From: PALSA-1440 sp050011195
Lineage (GTDB): Bacteria > Verrucomicrobiota > Verrucomicrobiia > Limisphaerales > UBA8199
Direction: 5' to 3'
DNA: 64,000 nt
NCBI GenBank assembly: GCA_050011195.1
Contig: JBEKJO010000007.1
Location: forward strand, 1 to 64,000
In this document: in pieces, positions 16,987-26,900 of the stretch
Layout of the letters: every line of letters starts with the position of its first letter
Position numbering within the stretch: position 1 is the first letter of the stretch
Notes under the pieces: generated by a model
Databases searched by the model: none
Told to the model about the DNA's origin: nothing
Seen by the model: only the letters and a program-made list of their open reading frames with translations
Translations under genes and position numbers: made by a program

Positions 16987-17207
16987 CAGCAAAATGAAAC
17001 TTACTCTCCAACGTGCCCGGGAACAAAGGGTTATCTTGCGACGGCAACGGCGTTAGCCGCGTCGTGGCAGGGCCGGGGTGCCTCCGTTTCAGGAATAGTG
17101 CGTTTTCAATCAAGGACTGCTGTTATTCACTGAGTCCTGCTGGCGGCTTCGCCCTCAGTCGAGGAAGCCAAGGGGTCTAACTCTCTACTTGACAGTGTGA
17201 TAGAAAT

Positions 17208-17223
17208 AGTATAAGTACCCCCC
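17208..17223 (+). repeat. AGTATAAGTACCCCCC motif, copy 1
   Basis: This 16-nt string recurs at 43814-43834 with a 4-nt AGTA duplication and one more C. Both copies lie at the edge of gene-poor stretches on the same strand. It could be the terminus of a decayed mobile element or a shared regulatory motif; nothing adjacent distinguishes these. Confidence 0.45.
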
Positions 17224-18051
17224 AGCCTCGTGGTTTGCTCAGGCCACGGCTCCGGCGAACGGGCCTCAGAACCGTTGCCGGTTGCGTCGAACCCGACACG
17301 ACTATGGGCGCAAGGGCCGAAACCCCCGCCCCTTCGTGCGGGCGGGCAGAAAGTTCAAGATTGCGATACAGGCACCGGTAATGGCATGATGCCCCTCCGA
17401 TGATGTTCCCAATACTCACTTTCGCCCCGCCCACAGTAGTCTTCGTGCCTGCGGTAGCCCCCAAGGTCTGTCCAAATATGGCATAAACTACTGTACCTGC
17501 TTACCTTACAGGAAATAGTGCATCTTCGAGCTGGAAGTGGTATTACCCCATATTTGCCACCCGTTTACCACGGTTTCCTGCATAAGTCATTGATTAGCAA
17601 TAGGATGGATACATTTCTACCAGTCGCCGCCAAGTGACCGCGACCTGAACCCCCTGCTTCCCCCCTGGTACCGCCCTGCTGCCCCCCTGCTCCTGATTAT
17701 CCGGGGGACCGGTTGCAACTCCAAGAGTGTCGGCTATTAGTCAGGTTTATTCTATCGGGTGGAAATGCCGTTTCCCTGGAGAGGGAAATGGCTGCGGAGT
17801 ATCAGGGCGCATACGCGGCGGCAGGCACGGTCTGAACGAACTGGCCGGACGCAACCGGCGTTCCGTGCAAATGACGGCAGTTAGGGAGTGGTGGGCCTGT
17901 TCGTCAGTTCCGCGGGGCATGACCGGCAGAACCATTAAGCAGACGGACAGACTGAACGGCAACAAAACACGCCGGAACCCGAAGGAACACAAAGCATTTG
18001 TTGCTTTTGGGGAGGCAAAAACTGGTATGTGAAAACGTGCGTGAATGTGCG

Positions 18052-18072
18052 GGAATTTGCTTGGCAAATTCC
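18052..18072. repeat. Perfect 9-bp hairpin
   Basis: GGAATTTGC and GCAAATTCC flank a 3-nt TTG loop. No T-run follows, so it is not an obvious terminator. It lies in the gene-free region. Confidence 0.6.
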
Positions 18073-18109
18073 GGGGAAGGGCGTAAAAGTTGAGTGGTTC
18101 TTTTCCAAA

Positions 18110-18132
18110 GCCAAGAAGTTTCATTTCTTGGC
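18110..18132. repeat. Perfect 8-bp hairpin with 7-nt loop
   Basis: GCCAAGAA and TTCTTGGC flank GTTTCAT. The size of stem and loop resembles an RNA hairpin, but the surrounding sequence does not fold as a tRNA. Confidence 0.5.
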
Positions 18133-18370
18133 GTAGAGTCTTTGCGTTGCGAGGACTCGAATCTCTCTGAAACACTACCACAAATTCTCAAGGTTCAAAG
18201 TTTGCCTCGACGCGCGAGCAGTCGCGCGTCCCGGTGTGCTTTTGAACTGGGCCGCGTGGTAGTGGCCTCGGAGAGAGTGCGCTGGGCGCGCATTCTCTCC
18301 AATGAGAGGCAGGAGGTTCGAGTCCGGGCAAAAAGTGCTCGGATTAAGAAAGCAAGAACGAACTGAAACT

Positions 18371-20593
18371 ATGAAAGCCAACAAAACAATTGGAAGACTA
18401 ATCATGGGTTGCGTATTCGCTTGCTGCCTGCCGGCAAATCTCCACGCACAACCAACCTTGCCGCCAATAAACACCAATTCAATCCCCGGGACAAATTCAC
18501 CTGTATCTTCGCCACCCGACCAGTCGGGACAGTTTGCAACGGATTTCGGGCCGTGGGTTGTTCAAGACGTCCCGATGCCGGATGGCTCGCAGCTCACGTC
18601 GGATGGATTGCAAAATTTAAGCTCAAACGCATTGTTATCTTTGTCGGCTTCCATTGCGGCTGTCAGTGCGCAGCAGCAATCAGATATCGCCAATTATGTG
18701 GCGACAAATACCATTGGGATGCCCGCTAACTGGACTGATTCCAATGGCGTTTTTTACGCCCTTGACCATCTTGAAAACGGCCTTCCGGCCATTAAGCAAA
18801 CACACAACGTGGAATCCGCGCAAACGGTTGGTGCTCAAAAACTGTGGCCAGGCGGCGGCACCGGCTTTAATCTCACCGGCACGAATGTACTCATGGCGCA
18901 ATGGGATGGCGGTGACTTGCTGACCAGTCATGTTGAATTTGCCACCAACGCCCAACGAGCATTTCTGCTTGACGGGCCGAGCGGATATGGAGTCCAAGAC
19001 CACCCGACGCACGTTGCCGGAACCATGATGGCATGGGGCGTGAATGCCCAAGCGGAGGGTTTTTCAAACCGTGGGAAAGTCGTCGAATCATATTTTGGAA
19101 AAGACTTGGTTGAAATGCCCACCCAGGCCGCCACCAATAATGTGAGGGAGTCCAATCATAGTTATGGTTACACTGACGGGTGGTTTATTTTCACTCCTGA
19201 TGGTGTGAATTATTATTGGTTCTGGTATGGCGACATCACCATTAGCACAAATTGGGACTGGCATTTTGGTTTCTACAACGGCGTCTCACAAACAAACGAC
19301 GAGATTATTTACACGGCGCAAACGTATCTGCCTGTTTTTTCGGCTGGCAACGAGAATGACCCTAATGATGACGGCCCCGCTGTGCAACCATTTGGTCATT
19401 ATGAACTCTCAAACAACGTTCCCATTATCAGTTCTGCGGTTCGCCCCTTGAACAATGCCGAGGGGGGATTTAACACGCTGACTGCATACGGCGTGTCGAA
19501 AAACAATCTGGTCGTTGGCGCGGTCGGCGCGAGCACCAACGGATACACAGGCACAAACAGCGTTTCCATTGCCAACTTCTCATCGCTGGGATCAACGGCT
19601 GACGGGCGTATCAAGCCCGACTTGGTTGCTGATGGAGTAAACGTTTATTCAACTCTTTCAGAATCAAACACGGCCTACGGTCTTGATTCCGGCACAAGTA
19701 TGTCCGCGCCAGCGGTGACTGGAACGCTTGGCTTGTTGACTTCATTTTACCAGCAACTTTACCCGACAAACGCTCCTTTGATTCTGGGCACGAATGCGCC
19801 ACTGTCTTCCACGCTCCGGGGCATCGTGATTCATACCGCTGACCAGCTTGGAAATACCATTGGGCCAAGTTTCACTTACGGTTGGGGATTGCTCGATGCC
19901 GTTGCCGCCGCGACCCTGACTACCAATAACTATGCCAGTGGTTCGTTGGCTTTTATTAAGGAAATTCGGCTGGTGAGCGGAGATTACATCCAGTTTCCGG
20001 CTGTCCTGACAAATAATAAACCGTTCAAAGCAACCATCACCTGGACAGACCCGCCCGGCACTCCTACCGCTCCCGCCTTGAATCCGACAAATCATATGCT
20101 GGTCAACGATCTCGACCTCCGGGTTATCAGTCCAGCCGGCGTGACAAACTTTCCGTGGGTTCTCAATCGAAACTCGCCGACAAATGCCGCGACGACGGGT
20201 GACAATACATTGGACAACGTCGAGCAAGTCTCCATCCCCAACCCGACCAATGGAACCTATCTTGTGCTCGTGACGCACAAGGGGAATTTGCTCAATGATT
20301 TGGGGCAAACCAATTATCAGAACCTTTCTGTCTTGTTATCGGGTAACATTGCGCAACCGCCGATTCAACCGAAGATTACTGAAATTCTCCCCATTTATGC
20401 CTCAAACACAGTGGCGTTGAAATGGGCCTGTGACGTTGGCCGCGTATGCCGCGTGCAATATGAAAACAATCTTTTATCCGGTTCATGGCAATATGCCAGC
20501 GGCGAGTTGAGCGCTACCAAAACAAACACCGCCATCACGCTTGCTGCCAGTGGCATCACAAATCGGTTCTATCGAATCATTCAAGTGCGATGA
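18371..20593 (+). CDS. Secreted S8 family serine peptidase (subtilase)
   Basis: Extracellular protease, 740 residues. Signal peptide (LIMGCVFACCLPANLHAQ), propeptide-like stretch, then the subtilisin core with Asp179 (AQWDGG), His214 (HPTHVAG) and Ser443 (SGTSMSAPAV); the oxyanion-region SAGNEND motif is also present. After the catalytic domain comes a beta-rich region (about 540-660) resembling P-domain-like accessory modules (NDLDLRVISPAG), then a C-terminal module ending NRFYRIIQVR that is shared with other secreted proteins here. The ATG at 18371 gives a normal signal peptide but lacks a strong Shine-Dalgarno. AT content and codon choice are visibly higher in AT than in flanking genes, suggesting acquisition. 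Its stop overlaps the next start as ATGA. Confidence 0.92.
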   Translation: MKANKTIGRLIMGCVFACCLPANLHAQPTLPPINTNSIPGTNSPVSSPPDQSGQFATDFGPWVVQDVPMPDGSQLTSDGLQNLSSNALLSLSASIAAVSAQQQSDIANYVATNTIGMPANWTDSNGVFYALDHLENGLPAIKQTHNVESAQTVGAQKLWPGGGTGFNLTGTNVLMAQWDGGDLLTSHVEFATNAQRAFLLDGPSGYGVQDHPTHVAGTMMAWGVNAQAEGFSNRGKVVESYFGKDLVEMPTQAATNNVRESNHSYGYTDGWFIFTPDGVNYYWFWYGDITISTNWDWHFGFYNGVSQTNDEIIYTAQTYLPVFSAGNENDPNDDGPAVQPFGHYELSNNVPIISSAVRPLNNAEGGFNTLTAYGVSKNNLVVGAVGASTNGYTGTNSVSIANFSSLGSTADGRIKPDLVADGVNVYSTLSESNTAYGLDSGTSMSAPAVTGTLGLLTSFYQQLYPTNAPLILGTNAPLSSTLRGIVIHTADQLGNTIGPSFTYGWGLLDAVAAATLTTNNYASGSLAFIKEIRLVSGDYIQFPAVLTNNKPFKATITWTDPPGTPTAPALNPTNHMLVNDLDLRVISPAGVTNFPWVLNRNSPTNAATTGDNTLDNVEQVSIPNPTNGTYLVLVTHKGNLLNDLGQTNYQNLSVLLSGNIAQPPIQPKITEILPIYASNTVALKWACDVGRVCRVQYENNLLSGSWQYASGELSATKTNTAITLAASGITNRFYRIIQVR

Positions 20594-22113
20594 ATAATCT
20601 AAAACAAAGAATTCTTTGGCAGTGCTGGCTTTTGCCAGCACTGGCGGCTTTGCTGACATTGCCGCTCATCGGTGAGGCGGGGATCGTGTTTGTGCAGTTG
20701 CCGCCTTCTCCAAGTCTCGGTTTGGTGCAGGACCCCATTACAGGCCAATGGGTTGATCCTTTTGCACTGTATGATGCTCAAGGTCTCCGGTTATGGGGTG
20801 TTGAAAATCCAGCGAGTTACAATCTCATCTTGGATGGACAAGTGGCCTATACTTTCACTTCGCAAGACAGCGGTTTTACCATTGACGCAATGGGAAACAA
20901 TCAAATTATCGGTGGCTACCTTGACAATTTGGGTGCTCAAGGGGCATATCCGCTGCCAAGTGGTGCCTTCGTTGGGGCAAATCTTGGATCAACCACTTGT
21001 ACTTGGCTTGGAGGGGAATCAACAATTGCTGCTGTCCGCGCCAGCGATACCATTGGTTCCCCCATTTTATGGGGCGGAGCTTTTGCGGGAGTGGCATCAG
21101 GGTATATTGGACTTGAATTCTACACTGACGGTCAGCCCTACTACGGTTGGGTTCGTGTTGGCGCGCCCGTCAGCATAAACGGTGGCTGGATTTATGACTA
21201 CGCTTACGAAACTTCTCCAGATACTCCAATCAAAGCAGGGCAAACAAACGAACCGATTTATTTCGAGGCGACTTTCAGCGGCGACAATGAAGTTCCGCCA
21301 GACAGAAGCACCCATTCCGGCAACGGCTCATTCATTCTTGAAAGCTATGTTGATGGATACAGGTTGTCCTATAATGTTGAATTGGACGGTGCTTTTCAGC
21401 CCACGAGCGCCGGAATCTTCGGCCCGGCGAAGCCGTGTTTGAACTCTTCTCATCTGATTGCCGATTTGGGAACTTACACTATTTCCAATCTTCCGCCGCC
21501 GCTTCTGCCGATCGGGCCTGTCCCGCTTGATCTTCAACGGCCAGAGCCAATTTCCCCGGTTTATCCAAGTGTTTTGGTTTATAGCGGCCAGATTACTTTG
21601 GCCGGCAACCAAGTTGCTGAATTGCTGCAAGGGCAACTCTATGTGAATTTCAAATCCGCCAAATACCGCGAGGGGGAACTGCGGGGCGAGATTTTTCCCA
21701 CTGCGCCGATTCAGTTTTCCGCCACCTTGAGCGGCCGCAATGAGATTCCCCGCAACGTCAGCGCGCATCGCGGCGAAGCGGCTTTTACACTGGCTGGCAA
21801 CAATTTGACTTACGAACTGGCGCTGGACAATTTCACATTCACGTCGGCTGGGATTTATGCTGCGCCGATTGCCTTTCCCAGTCCGTTCGACCTGATTGCC
21901 AAACTGGACATCACATTGGGAGTTGTGATTCCCGTTGGCGGGTTGCCCGGTGTGCTCGGATTGCCGGGCCAAACGCTTTATGAGGGACAAAGCGCATTGA
22001 GTCTTACCGATGAGGAAGTGTATCGGCTCAAGCACGGAGAGTTTTATATCGAAGTCCTCACGCCTCACTTCCGAAACGGCGAGATTGGCGGTCGGATTCT
22101 TCCCAATGAATAA
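20590..22113 (+). CDS. Secreted protein with two CHRD domains
   Basis: 507 residues. Signal peptide (WLLPALAALLTLPLIGEAG), an N-terminal beta-rich region, then two CHRD domains: the first from FEATFSGDNEVPP to YREGELRGEIFP and the second from FSATLSGRNEIPR to FRNGEIGGRILP. CHRD domains are immunoglobulin-like modules of unknown function in bacteria. The frame ends with TAA right after the second CHRD, whereas a PEP-CTERM anchor follows in the +1 frame, so the mature protein may have lost its sorting signal. Translationally coupled to the subtilase (ATGA overlap), which suggests that the two are made together. The base composition is as AT-rich as that of the subtilase. Confidence 0.85.
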   Translation: MNNLKQRILWQCWLLPALAALLTLPLIGEAGIVFVQLPPSPSLGLVQDPITGQWVDPFALYDAQGLRLWGVENPASYNLILDGQVAYTFTSQDSGFTIDAMGNNQIIGGYLDNLGAQGAYPLPSGAFVGANLGSTTCTWLGGESTIAAVRASDTIGSPILWGGAFAGVASGYIGLEFYTDGQPYYGWVRVGAPVSINGGWIYDYAYETSPDTPIKAGQTNEPIYFEATFSGDNEVPPDRSTHSGNGSFILESYVDGYRLSYNVELDGAFQPTSAGIFGPAKPCLNSSHLIADLGTYTISNLPPPLLPIGPVPLDLQRPEPISPVYPSVLVYSGQITLAGNQVAELLQGQLYVNFKSAKYREGELRGEIFPTAPIQFSATLSGRNEIPRNVSAHRGEAAFTLAGNNLTYELALDNFTFTSAGIYAAPIAFPSPFDLIAKLDITLGVVIPVGGLPGVLGLPGQTLYEGQSALSLTDEEVYRLKHGEFYIEVLTPHFRNGEIGGRILPNE

Positions 22114-22198
22114 CGCTGGCGCAGTGCCGGAGCCGGGCACATTTACCCTGTTGCTCGTTTCCGGGGCGGTGGTTTGGCTGGTGCGAAGGCGGGGCTGA
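22106..22198 (+). pseudogene. Out-of-frame PEP-CTERM sorting signal of the CHRD protein
   Basis: The frame from the ATG at 22106 reads NNAGAVPEPGTFTLLLVSG and then a hydrophobic stretch ending WLVRRRG before TGA. This is a complete PEP-CTERM: VPEP motif, membrane helix and Arg-rich tail. It overlaps the CHRD stop codon by eight bases in the +1 frame. On its own it would be a 30-residue peptide lacking a signal peptide, so it is best read as the detached C-terminus of the CHRD gene. Confidence 0.75.
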
Positions 22199-22296
22199 GC
22201 TGGCGCGGCGGGGCCGGGCAACCATTGCCGGCTGGCTCGGGGGCTGGTTGGCGGGAAATGACGCCACTTTTTCCTGGCCCGCCGGCTGGCGACCCC

Positions 22297-22302
22297 TATA
22301 AT
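22297..22302 (+). promoter_or_regulatory. Candidate -10 element (TATAAT)
   Basis: A perfect TATAAT lies about 150 bp upstream of the FGE-like gene. The sequence 17 bp upstream is a poor -35 match, so promoter activity is only possible. Confidence 0.3.
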
Positions 22303-22388
22303 GGCCGCACGATAGGCTGAAAGTGAGCGCGCCGAATAACCATCTGTCGTTCCCGAGCGAAGCCTCGAAGGAACCATGCCCGGTCAGT

Positions 22389-22407
22389 CCCGCTCGGGGT
22401 GAGCGGG
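22389..22407. repeat. 7-bp GC-rich hairpin in the leader of the FGE-like gene
   Basis: CCCGCTC and GAGCGGG flank a GGGGT loop about 45 bp before the start codon. No T-run follows. It may affect the mRNA leader or be fortuitous in GC-rich DNA. Confidence 0.35.
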
Positions 22408-22450
22408 GCGCTCGGCGGCAGGCCAAGACAGCGCGCTGGAAAGGACCTCC

Positions 22451-23590
22451 ATGAACAAACCAACCACCGCAATGAAACTCAGCCTGTGCGGCTTGGCGCT
22501 CGGGACGGTGGCTGTGCAAGGGGCGCAGTTCTTCCGGATTGCCGGCCCGGTGGCGACCACCATCACCGCGCTGAGTGCGGATGGATACATCACCTGGACC
22601 AATTCGCCGACCAACGCCACCTTTACCGTCCAAACAGCTCAGTCGCTTCTCAGCCCAATCAGTTGGGTTGACTTCGTCCAGGTGCCTGTCACCAATGCGG
22701 TCACGACCCAACGGATCTACGACCCCAGCCCACCTTCCGGCATGGCGTTCATTCCTGCGGGTGTGTTCACGATGGGGGACACGCTGGATGGCGAGAGCGA
22801 TGCCATCCCTACGAACGTCTATGTGTCGGCGTTTTACATGGATACGAATCTGGTGAGCTACAGTCAGTGGCAGACAGTCTATAATTGGGCCACGAACCAC
22901 GGCTACAGCTTTGACAACGCGGGTGCGGGCAAGGCGGCGAATCATCCGGTGCAGGCGGTGGATTAGTACGATGCGGTGAAGTGGAGCAATGCGCGGTCGC
23001 AGCAAGCGGGTTTGACGCCGGGGTATTACGCGGATGCCGGGTTGACGCAGGTATATACGAATGGCAATAAGTATGTGCTGCCTTATGTGTATGTGAATTG
23101 GACGGCGAATGGCTACCGGTTGCCGACGGAAGCGGAGTGGGAGAAGGCGGCGCGGGGCGGGTTAAGCGGGCAACGGTTTCCGTGGGGCAACACCATCTCT
23201 GAAAGCCAGGCCAACTACTACGGATGTACCAGTTGCTATAGCTACGATTTGGGCCCGAACGGCAACAACGCCACGTTCGATACCGGAGGGCAACCCTACA
23301 CGAGTCCGGTGGGCTATTTTGCGCCGAACGGGTATGGTCTCTACGACATGGCTGGAAATGTCGATGAGTGGTGCTGGGATTATTATGTGAAGCCGCCGTA
23401 TCCGGCAGGTAGTCCGTATTTGGGAGGTAGTGACCCACGCGGACCGGCTTCCAGCCAATATGGCTACCGCGTGTTGCGGGGCGGGTCGTGGTTAGACTAC
23501 GCCTACGGTTCCCACTGCGCATTTCGCGACACCTACTACCCGTCGCAAGCCAACACCTTTTGGGGCTTTCGTTGTGTGAGGGGGTTTTAG
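22451..23590 (+). pseudogene. Secreted formylglycine-generating-enzyme (SUMF1/FGE-sulfatase) family gene interrupted by one TAG
   Basis: Read through, the frame encodes 379 residues. A signal peptide (LCGLALGTVAVQGA) is followed by a beta-rich module (YITWTNSPTNATFTVQTAQS), then an FGE-sulfatase domain: GMAFIPAGVFTMGD, NLVSYSQWQTVYNWA, YRLPTEAEWEKAARGG, GLYDMAGNVDEWCWDYY, RVLRGGSWLDYA and the final WGFRCVRGF. Codon 172 (22964-22966) is TAG exactly where the family has Trp in the motif V(N/D)WYDAVKWSNA, so a single G-to-A change from TGG explains it. Both parts are otherwise intact and in the same frame. AAGGA lies 7 bp before the ATG. Options are a recent nonsense mutation, a sequencing error or readthrough; no suppressor evidence is visible here. 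Confidence 0.85.
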
Positions 23591-23664
23591 ATTCTGGTCT
23601 TTATGGCCGATTTCCGCAAAGAAAGAATAGCGGGTGTCGCGGTTGGTGGTATTTTCACTCGGCC

Positions 23665-25749
<2,085 letters not shown>

Positions 25750-25756
25750 ACTGCGC

Positions 25757-26773
25757 ATGAAACCGGATTCACATCAACCGTGGACGGCGGAAGAGATTCT
25801 GGCCCTGGGACGCAGCTATCAGGGGGCGGCGGTCCTGGCCGCTGCGGCGGACCTGGACCTCTTCAGCGCGGTGGCTTCCGCGCCGCTGGCGGCGGCGGAA
25901 CTTGCCCGCGCTCTTCAGTGCGATCTGCGCGCCCTGACCATTCTTCTGGATGCCCTCGCCGCGCTGCGACTGCTGGAAAAGTCCGGCAGCCATTACGCCC
26001 TGCCAGCCGGTCTAAATGCCTTTCTGACGCCGGACGGAGCGCAAAGCATTCTGGCGATGGCCCAGCATCAAGGGCATTGCCTCCGCAACTGGGCGCAGTT
26101 GTCCCGCGTCGTTAAAACCGGCCGGCCCGCCGAGCGAATACCGGGCGTGGGCGGGGAAGCGGGCGACCAGGCGGCCTTCATTGGGGCGATGCACAACGTC
26201 TCTGCGCCCAACGCTGACCAGGTCATCCGGGCCGTGCAACCGCTGCAATTCCGTCACCTGCTGGACATTGGCGGGGCTTCGGGCACCTGGACCATCGCCT
26301 TTCTGCGCGCCTGTCCCTCGGCCCGGGCCACGCTTTTTGACCTGCCGCATGTTATCCCGATGGCGCGGCAGCGGTTGGCTGCCGCCGGGCTGGACCCGCG
26401 CGTCAACCTGGTCGCCGGCAACTTCGCGACCGATGCCTTGCCGCCGGGCGCGGACCTCGCGTGGGTGAGTGCCATCGTGCACCAGAATTCCCGTCCCCGG
26501 AACCGCGCCCTGTTCAGCAAGGTCTTTGCGGCGCTGGCTGCCAGCGGGCGCATCGCTATCCGCGACATCCTGATGGAGGAGGATCGCACCCGCCCCGCGG
26601 CGGGCGCGTTGTTTGCCGTGAATATGCTCGTGGCCACCGAAGGCGGCGGCACGTTCACGTTGGCTGAATTGCGGGAGGATTTGGCGACGGCAGGCTTCGC
26701 TGAGGTTGCCTTGGCGCGCGAGGACGAAGCGATGAATGCCCTCGTCGTCGCGAGGAAACCTGGCGCAGACTGA
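25757..26773 (+). CDS. SAM-dependent methyltransferase, O-methyltransferase (Methyltransf_2) type
   Basis: 338 residues. N-terminal winged-helix dimerisation domain (SYQGAAVLAAAADLDLFSAV, DLRALTILLDALAALRLL) followed by a Rossmann methyltransferase with SAM motif I LLDIGGASGTWTIAF and acidic motif II ATLFDLPHVI. This layout matches plant/bacterial small-molecule O-methyltransferases such as hydroxyneurosporene or polyketide methylases. The general base His common in this group may be the His of SAIVHQNS. Only 7 bp separate it from uvrB. The substrate cannot be told from sequence. Confidence 0.85.
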   Translation: MKPDSHQPWTAEEILALGRSYQGAAVLAAAADLDLFSAVASAPLAAAELARALQCDLRALTILLDALAALRLLEKSGSHYALPAGLNAFLTPDGAQSILAMAQHQGHCLRNWAQLSRVVKTGRPAERIPGVGGEAGDQAAFIGAMHNVSAPNADQVIRAVQPLQFRHLLDIGGASGTWTIAFLRACPSARATLFDLPHVIPMARQRLAAAGLDPRVNLVAGNFATDALPPGADLAWVSAIVHQNSRPRNRALFSKVFAALAASGRIAIRDILMEEDRTRPAAGALFAVNMLVATEGGGTFTLAELREDLATAGFAEVALAREDEAMNALVVARKPGAD

Positions 26774-26900
26774 GCCGCCGCGGGGTGATTCAGCGCGGGT
26801 TTCCATCTCCCGCCGACACGGACGCGTTGCCAGAAGCACCGGCGACAATTGCCCAATCGTCCTTCTCTCCCAGCACCAGAGCCGGTAGAGTGCTTGCGCC

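Larger units (their letters stand above)
16987..18370. other. 1.4-kb region without a convincing gene
   Basis: No frame here has family resemblance or a ribosome site; the longest frames look random. Visible structure: a TTGACA hexamer at about 17190 followed by the AGTATAAGTACCCCCC motif (17208-17223), C-rich runs at 17650-17700, and hairpins at 18052-18072, 18110-18132 and about 18270-18300 (GGAGAGAGTGCGC pairing with its complement around a short loop). Base composition falls toward the right end. The region precedes the lower-GC subtilase block and may be the degraded edge of an acquired segment. Confidence 0.6.

Noticed and set aside
17177..17464. 95-codon frame on the minus strand in the gene-free region
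   Set aside because: No domain resemblance, no ribosome site, amino-acid composition typical of random GC-rich frames.
17747..18181. 144-codon minus frame in the gene-free region
   Set aside because: Reads through hairpins and has no family features.
18270..18333. tRNA-like T-arm string GGTTCGAGTCC with a strong hairpin before it
   Set aside because: The T-stem does not pair (GGAGG versus CCGGG), no acceptor or anticodon arms can be drawn, and a similar string on the other strand at about 18155 also fails.
22451..22966. Treating the FGE-like halves as two separate genes
   Set aside because: They share one frame, are divided by a single TAG at a conserved Trp, and the second half lacks a start site.
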